16,725 nucleotides of DNA from Gammaproteobacteria bacterium (GTDB lineage Bacteria; Pseudomonadota; Gammaproteobacteria; SZUA-140): assembly GCA_026982145.1 (NCBI GenBank), contig JALSHQ010000252.1, forward strand, positions 1 through 16,725, written 5' to 3'. The notes below the pieces were generated by a model. It saw only the letters and a program-made list of their open reading frames with translations. It was not told the DNA's origin and searched no databases. How positions within the stretch are numbered: position 1 is the stretch's first letter; every line of letters starts with the position of its first letter. Position numbers and translations under genes: made by a program. Below are positions 9,103 through 14,875 of the stretch, piece after piece.

Positions 9103-9123
9103 TTTGTCACAAGGATTGACAAA
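9103..9123. promoter_or_regulatory. 7-7-7 dyad in the murJ/rpsT divergent region
   Basis: TTTGTCA (9103-9109) and TGACAAA (9117-9123) form a perfect inverted repeat separated by 7 bases. The right half overlaps the TTGACA -35 hexamer of the proposed rpsT promoter. The spacing suits a dimeric repressor or activator, but the dyad may be fortuitous. No regulator can be named. Confidence 0.35.
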
Positions 9124-9144
9124 GCCCGCTAATATCCGCATAGT
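9116..9144 (+). promoter_or_regulatory. Candidate sigma70 promoter for rpsT
   Basis: A perfect TTGACA (9116-9121) is followed after 17 bases by CATAGT (9139-9144), a 4-of-6 match to TATAAT; TAGTAT at 9141-9146 with 19-base spacing is an alternative. The resulting leader of about 70-75 bases contains a GGGTACCC palindrome (9177-9184). Confidence 0.55.
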
Positions 9145-9224
9145 ATGCGACCTTTTACGAATAGAGGCGTTGCCGAGGGTACCCTGCGGCTCCGCGACAA
9201 ACTTTAAAGAACAGGAGCAACAAC

Positions 9225-9485
9225 TTGGCCAATTCAGCACAAGCCAAAAAGCGCGCAAAGCAAGCCGAAAAGAGCCGCACACATAACGCAAGCATGCGTT
9301 CTGAAATGCGCACCGCGACCAAAAAGGTCATTAACGCGATTGCTGCGGGTGAGAAATCCCAAGCAGAAGAAGCGTACAACGTCGCTAAGCCTATTCTTGA
9401 CGTGATGGCTCGCAAAGGCATCATCGACATGAATAAAGCAGCGCGCCAAAAGAGCCGCCTGAACAAACACATCCGCGCGATGTAA
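9225..9485 (+). CDS. rpsT: 30S ribosomal protein S20
   Basis: Small-subunit protein that binds 16S rRNA. The 86 residues are highly basic and match the S20 family from the first residues (ANSAQAKKRAKQAEKSR) through KGIIDMNKAARQKSRLNKHI. The start codon is TTG at 9225, preceded by AGGAG at 9213-9217 with 7-base spacing. E. coli rpsT also starts with UUG, which is tied to translational autoregulation by S20; the same control is plausible here but inferred. It is a single-gene transcript between murJ (divergent) and proB (convergent). Confidence 0.97.
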   Translation: MANSAQAKKRAKQAEKSRTHNASMRSEMRTATKKVINAIAAGEKSQAEEAYNVAKPILDVMARKGIIDMNKAARQKSRLNKHIRAM

Positions 9486-9505
9486 CGTTTGCGCTTAAGC
9501 GATGA

Positions 9506-9542
9506 AAAAAAGCCGCTTCGTAGCTTACGAAGCGGCTTTTTT
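9506..9542. terminator. Bidirectional intrinsic terminator between rpsT and proB
   Basis: A perfect 17-bp stem (9506-9522 with 9526-9542) closes on a 3-base loop. The core GCCGCTTCGTA is flanked by A6 on the left and T6 on the right, so a U tract follows the hairpin on either strand. It lies 20 bases past the rpsT stop and 13 bases past the proB stop on the other strand. Confidence 0.95.
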
Positions 9543-9555
9543 ATTGCCTGTGGTT

Positions 9556-10695
9556 TTAGTTGGCGGCGTTGTCCATCAGCACCAGATTATCACGATGAAT
9601 CAACTCTGCCTCATCGACGTAACCAAGTGCCGCTTCAATCTGCTCGCAAGCCAACCCCTTGATCTTATCTGACTCCTGGGCACTGTAGTTAATCAGGCCG
9701 CGCGCCACCTCTCTGCCACGCGGGTCAATGCAAGCCACCACGTCGCCGCGCTGAAAACCTCCCTCGACCGCTGTCACCCCCACCGCCAGCAGGCTACTTC
9801 CTGCGGTCATCAGCACCTTCACTGCACCATCGTCCAGCGCCAGTTTTCCACTAAGATTGAGCTGGCTCGCGAGCCACTGTTTACGCGCCACCAGTGGCTC
9901 ACTTGAGGGCACCACCATCGTCCCCAGCGGCTTGCCATCGGCAATCTGTGCCAACACATCTGGCTCGCGCCCGGAGGCGATAATTGATACCGCGCCTGAA
10001 CGCGCCGCCCGCTCGGCAGCCCGCACTTTGGTCAACATGCCGCCCCGCCCCAGCCGGCCACTGCCGCCGCCCGCGGCCATCACCTCAAGCTGCGGGTCAC
10101 CCGCATGAGCCTCATGGATAAATTTTGCGGCGGGATTGCTGCGCGGGTCGCTGTCGTACATGCCCTCTTGATCGGTCAGCATCACCAACAGCTCGGCTTC
10201 AACTAGATTGGTGACAAGCCCCGCCAGCGTGTCATTATCCCCAAAACGGATCTCTTCAACCGCCACGGTGTCATTCTCATTAACAACAGGAATCACCCCT
10301 AACTCCAGCAGTGTACGCAACGTGCTGCGTGCATTGAGATAGCGTTGCCGGTCGGCGAGGTCTTCATGAGTTAATAAAATTTGGGCGGTATGCAGGCCGT
10401 GCTTCTGGAAACAGGATTCATACGCCTGCACCACCCCCATCTGCCCCACTGCGGCGGCGGCCTGCTGCTCGTGCAGCGCATGGGGGCGCTCATCCCAACC
10501 GAGCCGCTTCATTCCCTCAGAGACCGCACCGGAAGAGACTAACACCACCTCTATGCCGCGCCTGCGCAGGTATAAAATCTGCTCGACCCACAGCGCCATC
10601 AGCGCATGATCTAACCCTGCGCCATCGTTGGTCAGCAGCGAGCTGCCCACCTTTACGACCCAGCGCCGCGCTTTTGTCACTTGCTCTCTTGCCAT
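9556..10695 (-). CDS. proB: Glutamate 5-kinase with C-terminal PUA domain
   Basis: Phosphorylates L-glutamate to gamma-glutamyl phosphate, the first and feedback-controlled step of proline synthesis. The 379-residue protein has an amino-acid-kinase domain (about 10-260) with VVKVGSS (13-18), VSSGAVS (53-59), VVNENDTVAVEE (137-148), FGDND (151-155) and GRGGMLTK (216-223), then a PUA domain (about 281-362), as in E. coli ProB (367 aa). It starts with ATG 15 bases after the obgE stop and is the last gene of the rplU-rpmA-obgE-proB series. No proA is nearby. Confidence 0.97.
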   Translation of the reverse strand: MAREQVTKARRWVVKVGSSLLTNDGAGLDHALMALWVEQILYLRRRGIEVVLVSSGAVSEGMKRLGWDERPHALHEQQAAAAVGQMGVVQAYESCFQKHGLHTAQILLTHEDLADRQRYLNARSTLRTLLELGVIPVVNENDTVAVEEIRFGDNDTLAGLVTNLVEAELLVMLTDQEGMYDSDPRSNPAAKFIHEAHAGDPQLEVMAAGGGSGRLGRGGMLTKVRAAERAARSGAVSIIASGREPDVLAQIADGKPLGTMVVPSSEPLVARKQWLASQLNLSGKLALDDGAVKVLMTAGSSLLAVGVTAVEGGFQRGDVVACIDPRGREVARGLINYSAQESDKIKGLACEQIEAALGYVDEAELIHRDNLVLMDNAAN

Positions 10696-10710
10696 TACCC
10701 TACGCTAAGC

Positions 10711-11802
10711 TCACTCTTTTGTTGAATTGCTCTCGGCTTCAATTTCATCAAGGCTCGAAGTAACGTCTGCATCAGGCTGCGCGTCGAGGCGCGCGACCTC
10801 TTCTAGATGCTCCATAATATCATCCAGCAATGGCCTGACGCCTGTCTCCTCCCGCGCAGAAACCTGATATACCGGCCCCCGCCACTCCAGCCGCTCCACT
10901 ACATCTGCACATAGCGCTTCTTGAAGATCTTCTGGCACTAAGTCAATTTTATTCAACACCAACCAACGCGGTTGTTTCCCCAGCGCATCGCAGAACTGAC
11001 TGAGCTCTTGCGTGATCGTCTGCACCTCCTCAACGGGGTCAATGGTGGGGTCATACGGAGCAACATCGACCATATGCAGCAACAAACGTGTGCGCGAGAG
11101 ATGCTTTAGAAACTGCACCCCAAGCCCCGCCCCCTCGGCGGCTCCCTCAATCACCCCCGGCACATCCGCAATTACGAAACTACGGTGATCTGAAACACAG
11201 ACAACGCCAAGATTAGGGTGGAGCGTAGTAAATGGGTAATCAGCAACTTTAGGGCGAGCGGCAGAGGCGGCACGAATAAAGGTCGATTTACCCGCATTGG
11301 GCATACCCAGCAGCCCCACATCCGCTAAAACCTTCAACTCCATATGAAGCTTTCGCCCCTCACCAAGAGAGCCAGGGGTCGCCTTGCGCGGCGCTTGGTT
11401 AGTGCTGCTTTTGAAGCGGGTGTTGCCGATGCCGTGAAAACCACCCTGCGCAACGAGCAAGCGCTGCTCATGGCGCAGCACTTCGCCCATAATTTCATCG
11501 GTCTCTTCATCTTTGATAATGGTGCCGAGCGGCACACGAATAAAGCAGTCATCGCCACCCCTTCCGGTGCAGTTAGATCCCTGCCCTTTTTTTCCGCTTT
11601 CAGCGCGATAGTTCCGTTTGTGGCGAAAGTCGACCAGCGTATTCAGGTTAACATCACCCACCAAAAAAACGCTGCCGCCGTCACCGCCATCGCCACCGTC
11701 CGGTCCGCCGAAGGGAATATATTTCTCACGCCGAAAACTGACGCAGCCGTTGCCACCGTTACCGGCTTGGACATTGATTGTAGCTTCATCAACAAATTTC
11801 AT
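10711..11802 (-). CDS. obgE: Obg-family GTPase (ribosome assembly / stress)
   Basis: Essential P-loop GTPase that associates with the 50S subunit. The glycine-rich Obg fold occupies residues 1-158 (GNGGNGCVSFRREKY, FGGPDGGDGGDGG). The G domain carries G1 GMPNAGKST (166-174), switch I DYPFTTLHPNLG (188-199), G3 DVPG (213-216), G4 NKID (284-287) and a G5-like VSA. The C-terminal tail from about 340 is acidic, as in other proteobacterial Obg proteins. Length 363 against about 390 in E. coli, the difference being in the tail. The ATG at 11802 is certain from homology, yet CTGAATTAAT precedes it with no Shine-Dalgarno sequence, because a repeat element ends only 8 bases upstream. Confidence 0.98.
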   Translation of the reverse strand: MKFVDEATINVQAGNGGNGCVSFRREKYIPFGGPDGGDGGDGGSVFLVGDVNLNTLVDFRHKRNYRAESGKKGQGSNCTGRGGDDCFIRVPLGTIIKDEETDEIMGEVLRHEQRLLVAQGGFHGIGNTRFKSSTNQAPRKATPGSLGEGRKLHMELKVLADVGLLGMPNAGKSTFIRAASAARPKVADYPFTTLHPNLGVVCVSDHRSFVIADVPGVIEGAAEGAGLGVQFLKHLSRTRLLLHMVDVAPYDPTIDPVEEVQTITQELSQFCDALGKQPRWLVLNKIDLVPEDLQEALCADVVERLEWRGPVYQVSAREETGVRPLLDDIMEHLEEVARLDAQPDADVTSSLDEIEAESNSTKE

Positions 11803-11810
11803 ATTAATTC

Positions 11811-11915
11811 AGGGGCAAAGGGTAAAGAGAAAAGATACAAGGGCGCTGTACACGAAACCTTTTATGCTTTTTTCTTTACCCTTTCCTCTTTTACCTTTCC
11901 TCTTTTACCTTTCCT
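11811..11915. repeat. Intergenic hairpin repeat, copy 2 (rpmA-obgE gap), with 14-bp tandem units
   Basis: The left arm AAAGGGTAAAGA (11817-11828) is the exact reverse complement of 11873-11884. It runs into GAAAAGATACAAGGGC (11829-11844), identical to 7385-7400 in copy 1. The right arm extends into three tandem 14-base units (11874-11887, 11888-11901, 11902-11915); the last two are identical (CTTTTACCTTTCCT) and the first differs slightly. The loop sequence differs from copy 1, as expected for a hairpin repeat family under little sequence constraint. The element sits between the rpmA terminator and the obgE start codon. Confidence 0.75.
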
Positions 11916-11925
11916 CTGCTTTTAT

Positions 11926-11954
11926 AAAAAAAAACCCCGTCGACTGGACGGGGT
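11926..11954 (-). terminator. Intrinsic terminator downstream of rpmA
   Basis: On the minus strand an 8-bp stem (ACCCCGTC paired with GACGGGGT) with a 5-base loop is followed by nine T residues. It begins 27 bases after the rpmA stop. It should end or attenuate the rplU-rpmA transcript, so obgE-proB would depend on read-through or on a separate promoter. Confidence 0.93.
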
Positions 11955-11981
11955 CTTTTCATGCGCCTGCGTTGTAACTGC

Positions 11982-12239
11982 TCAGGCAGCGACAATGCTG
12001 ACGTATGTGCGCTGTTTTGGCCCTTTCTTCTCAAACAACACCTTGCCATCTGCCTTCGCAAACAAAGTGTGGTCACGCCCTAGACCCATATTGGTTCCAG
12101 CGTGAAAGTGGGTGCCACGCTGACGTACGATAATATTACCCGCAATGACACTTTCTCCGCCAAAACGTTTCACACCGAGTCGTTTCGACTCAGAATCGCG
12201 ACCATTGCGGGTACTACCGCCTGCTTTCTTATGTGCCAT
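11982..12239 (-). CDS. rpmA: 50S ribosomal protein L27
   Basis: Large-subunit protein whose N-terminal tail reaches the peptidyl-transferase centre. The 85 residues start MAHKKAGGSTRNGRDS and contain GGESVIAGNIIVRQRGT, the family hallmark. The mature-type N-terminus lacks the cleaved extension seen in Firmicutes. It lies 18 bases after rplU, with which it forms the usual two-gene ribosomal protein unit. Confidence 0.98.
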   Translation of the reverse strand: MAHKKAGGSTRNGRDSESKRLGVKRFGGESVIAGNIIVRQRGTHFHAGTNMGLGRDHTLFAKADGKVLFEKKGPKQRTYVSIVAA

Positions 12240-12257
12240 TTCTCAATAACCCCTTGA

Positions 12258-12572
12258 TTAATCTGCTGCGATCGCGGTGATCTGCACTTCAGTATACGAC
12301 TGACGATGCCCCATCTGCTTGCGCGAGTGCTTACGACGACGGAATTTAACGATCTTGATCTTCTCGCCACGCCCGTGAGATTTCACGACTGCACTGACCT
12401 TGCCGCCCGCCACAAAAGGGGCACCAATTTTCACATTGTCGCCGTCGGTAACCAGCAAAACTTCATCAAAGTCAATCGAGCCACCTTCTTCGGCGACGAT
12501 TTTTTCTACTTTGAGTGTCTCACCTTCGGTCACTCGATACTGCTTACCACCGGTCTTGATTACCGCGTACAT
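12258..12572 (-). CDS. rplU: 50S ribosomal protein L21
   Basis: Large-subunit rRNA-binding protein. MYAVIKTGGKQYRV at the N-terminus and GRGEKIKIVKFRRRKHSRKQMGHRQ towards the C-terminus are characteristic. I place the start at the ATG at 12572 (104 residues, close to the 103 of E. coli). A GTG two codons upstream (12578) is in frame, but its first base is the last G of the only GGAG (12578-12581), which is ideally spaced (5 bases) for the ATG. Confidence 0.97.
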   Translation of the reverse strand: MYAVIKTGGKQYRVTEGETLKVEKIVAEEGGSIDFDEVLLVTDGDNVKIGAPFVAGGKVSAVVKSHGRGEKIKIVKFRRRKHSRKQMGHRQSYTEVQITAIAAD

Positions 12573-12646
12573 ATTCACTCCAAAAATCCGTGAAAAAACT
12601 TAGAACTTATTAAAACCTGAAAATATTCATTTACCAGAGCCGGGCG

Positions 12647-12675
12647 ATTTTACCGGCAACATGCGCTAAGGTCAA
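12647..12675 (-). promoter_or_regulatory. Strong sigma70 promoter of the rplU operon
   Basis: Reading the minus strand, TTGACC (12675-12670) and TAAAAT (12652-12647) are separated by exactly 17 bases, each one mismatch from consensus. Transcription would begin near 12640, giving a leader of about 65-70 bases before rplU. Confidence 0.8.
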
Positions 12676-12744
12676 ATCCAATACAACCTTAATCCACCAT
12701 CCAAAGTCAGCTTTTTTAATATAGGCTTGCCACAAGCCAGCGAG

Positions 12745-12756
12745 GATTCTAGAATC
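12745..12756. promoter_or_regulatory. Perfect 12-bp palindrome upstream of ispB
   Basis: GATTCTAGAATC is a perfect palindrome 30 bases before the ispB ATG, in the region divergent from rplU. A second dyad, GGCTTG-CCA-CAAGCC (12724-12738), lies just before it. Either could be an operator or a leader hairpin; no regulator can be assigned. Confidence 0.25.
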
Positions 12757-12786
12757 GAGTGTTGTTCGACCATTTTAAAGAAAGCA

Positions 12787-13794
12787 ATGACTGTGAATTT
12801 ACCACTCGAAAAACCACATAAAATCAACGATATTGATGCGATACGCGCACTGGCCCGCATCGATATGAGTGCGGTCGACCAGCTCATCCACACTCGTCTC
12901 AGCTCTGAAGTTGCGCTGATCAATCAGATGGGACATTACATCGTCAGCAGTGGCGGCAAACGTCTGCGCCCGCTGTTAGTATTGCTCAGCGCCCGCGCAT
13001 TGAACTATCACGGCTCACAGCATGTTGATCTCGCTGCGATTGTCGAGTTTATACACACCGCCACACTGCTTCACGATGATGTTGTAGACGCCTCCGAACT
13101 GCGCCGCGGCAAAGAGACCGCCAACGCGGTGTGGGGCAATGAGGCCAGCGTCCTTGTGGGGGACTTTCTCTACTCACGCGCCTTCCAGATGATGGTCAAC
13201 GTAGGTGATATGCGGGTGATGGAGATCATGTCGAAGGCGACCAATGTGATCGCTGAGGGTGAAGTGCTACAACTCCTCAACTGTGGTGATGCCAGCACAA
13301 CCGAGGCGCGCTACCTAGAAGTGATTCACTTTAAAACAGCCAAACTTTTTGAGGCTGCCTGCCAGCTGGGTGCGGTCATCAGTGGCTGCGATGCTCAAAC
13401 TGAAAAAGCGATGGCAGACTACGGCATGTACCTCGGCACTGCTTTTCAACTGATCGATGATGTGCTCGATTACAGCGCTACCAGTGAGGAGATGGGCAAA
13501 AATATTGGCGACGACCTCGCTGAAGGAAAGCCAACACTGCCATTAATCTATGCTATGCAGCACGGCAGCACGGCTGAGGCTGCGCTCATCCGCAATGCGA
13601 TTGAGAACAGTGGCCTCGATAACATTGATGCCGTGGTCGAAACGATCCACACCACAGGCGCACTCATCTACACCGCCAGCGCAGCCCAGGTCGAAGCTGA
13701 AAAAGCGACGGATGCGATCAGCAATTTACCTGCATCACCCTACCGTGATGCCCTGCAGATGCTCGCTGAGTTCTCGGTGAATCGTTCTTACTAA
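12787..13794 (+). CDS. ispB: Polyprenyl (octaprenyl-type) diphosphate synthase
   Basis: Trans-prenyltransferase that adds isopentenyl diphosphate units to farnesyl diphosphate to make the quinone side chain. I use the ATG at 12787 (335 residues; E. coli IspB 323). The frame is open back to a TTG at 12727, but that extension is not IspB-like. Motifs: GGKRLRP (56-62), the first aspartate-rich motif DDVVD (97-101), GEVLQL, the KTAKLFEAAC segment (around 183-192), and the second aspartate-rich motif DDVLD (224-228) followed by GKNIGDDLAEGKPTLPL. Chain length cannot be settled by inspection. It is divergent from rplU, a common arrangement. Two copies of CTGAAAAAGCGA lie inside the gene (13400-13411 and 13697-13708), both in the same reading phase; see the remnant at 14709. 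Confidence 0.96.
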   Translation: MTVNLPLEKPHKINDIDAIRALARIDMSAVDQLIHTRLSSEVALINQMGHYIVSSGGKRLRPLLVLLSARALNYHGSQHVDLAAIVEFIHTATLLHDDVVDASELRRGKETANAVWGNEASVLVGDFLYSRAFQMMVNVGDMRVMEIMSKATNVIAEGEVLQLLNCGDASTTEARYLEVIHFKTAKLFEAACQLGAVISGCDAQTEKAMADYGMYLGTAFQLIDDVLDYSATSEEMGKNIGDDLAEGKPTLPLIYAMQHGSTAEAALIRNAIENSGLDNIDAVVETIHTTGALIYTASAAQVEAEKATDAISNLPASPYRDALQMLAEFSVNRSY

Positions 13795-14307
13795 GGAACC
13801 ACCCCGGCAGGCATTATTCAGGATATCGCTCAGCCTGCAGTTCCAACGAAAAAGCAGGGCTGCTATCTCCAGTCAAACCAACATTACCAAGCAGCACATG
13901 CTGTTTTCATTATCCATAAAAAACCAGCCCCCACGCACGTTGCTCGCTCACCCCTGTTAGCCATGTTGACGACTCTTTTCAGCGAGCAATAGTCACTCGA
14001 ATATAATGCCCTTGCTTATTCGCAATACATAAAAATTATCATATAGATACGCACTATCACCGACGTCACTCCGGAGCAAAAAATAGCTCATGTTTATATG
14101 AATTCGACCGATTAATACGCTATGTGTTGGCGGCATTTTTATTGATTAGCAACCCAGTACAAATAGTCACTACCACTCAGATCATCAGAAAATAGCCACT
14201 AGCGGTCCACGGCACTAACTGAGACGTTGCGTGCAAACAACAACACCCAAAGGTTGATTTACTGCTGCGAAACAGCAACTATCACCATTAATCAAAGGGA
14301 GACCGCA
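13795..14307. other. 513-bp gene-free region between ispB and the FIST fragment
   Basis: No open reading frame of note, tRNA or transposase remnant is seen. Immediately after the ispB stop, GGAAC...GTTCC and GCAGGC...GCCTGC (13795-13844) can form a nested hairpin. TTGCTCGCT (13940-13948) and AGCGAGCAA (13981-13989) form a perfect 9-bp inverted repeat 32 bases apart. An isolated perfect TATAAT sits at 14002-14007 without a good -35. The stretch is richer in A+T than its neighbours. Confidence 0.6.
13889..13907 (+). terminator. Weak candidate terminator for ispB
   Basis: AAGCAGC (13889-13895) pairs with GCTGTTT (13900-13906) with one G-U pair and a 4-base loop, followed by TCATTAT. It lies about 95 bases past the ispB stop. 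The stem is short and the T tract imperfect. Confidence 0.3.
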
Positions 14308-14838
14308 ATGAAGATTGCAACAGCCTTTTCTACCCATCCAGACTTGGCGACCGCTTTGCAGGAGGCCATGGAAGCGCTGCAACAACAGCTTGGCAAGCAG
14401 CCCGACCTGACGCTGCTCTACTACACCGAACAGATCGACCCGCACGCATTATCAACGACACTCACAAAACAATCAGCGGGAGCACTTCATGGCTGCTCAA
14501 GCTGCCTCGGGCTGATGACTGCCAGCGGCTTCCACAGCAACGATGGCAGGGCTCTCGGCCTTTGGGGGGCGCATGACCCGGAGGGCGCTTATGGTTCTGC
14601 ACTGGTTGAGATGAACGAACAACCACGCCGTGCCGGAGCTGGCGGTAATATCGAGGAAGCCCAGCCCATCATAACGGTGCACCACTTCAACCGGGGCACA
14701 GGCATCAAGCGGCCTGCCAACTGGGCGCAGTCATCAGTGGCTGCGATGCTCAAGCTGAAAAGGCAGCGGATGCAATGGCCCACCTGCCAGCGTCACCTTA
14801 CCGTGACGCCCTCTATACGCTGGCGGAATTTTCGGTAA
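14308..14838 (+). pseudogene. Truncated FIST-domain gene fused out of frame to an ispB remnant
   Basis: The reading frame encodes 176 residues from an ATG with AGGGAG 7 bases upstream. Residues 1 to about 118 resemble the N-terminal FIST sensory domain: MKIATAFSTHPD, a PDLTLLYYTE strand, LHGCSSCLGLMTASGFHS, GRALGLWGAHDPEGAYGSA, then a QPRRAGA stretch like the family's conserved DPRxAxxxA region. Full-length FIST proteins are roughly 370-400 residues with an additional FIST_C domain, so about two thirds is missing. From about residue 134 the frame reads through ispB-derived DNA in the wrong phase, giving a meaningless basic tail to the stop at 14836-14838. The start signal is intact, so a truncated product may be made. 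FIST domains are thought to sense small ligands in signalling proteins; that is family knowledge, recalled without a search. Confidence 0.6.
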
Positions 14839-14852
14839 ACCGCTCTTATTAA
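14709..14852 (+). pseudogene. Decayed second copy of the ispB 3' region
   Basis: In the phase beginning GCG at 14709, 47 residues and a stop can be read. The first 15, AACQLGAVISGCDAQ, are identical to IspB residues 190-204. The remaining 32, AEKAADAMAHLPASPYRD and onward to AEFSVNRSY, align with the IspB C-terminus with 6 differences. The intervening 99 IspB codons are absent. Most nucleotide differences in the C-terminal block are in third codon positions, so the parent copy was probably functional before it decayed. No start codon or ribosome binding site serves this phase; it lies inside the FIST frame, two bases out of phase. Confidence 0.85.
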
Positions 14853-14875
14853 ACGCTAATTGAAATCGCAGTCGA

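Noticed and set aside
9001..9291. Minus-strand 96-codon frame upstream of murJ
   Set aside because: Overlaps the rpsT coding start, leader and promoter; no family resemblance.
11344..12105. Plus-strand 253-codon reading frame across obgE, the repeat and rpmA
   Set aside because: It is antisense to obgE and rpmA, which are certain by homology, and runs through the hairpin repeat and a terminator.
13988..14171. AATAGTCACT occurring at 13988 and 14162
   Set aside because: A 10-base direct repeat in A+T-rich DNA is not unusual and no element lies between the copies.
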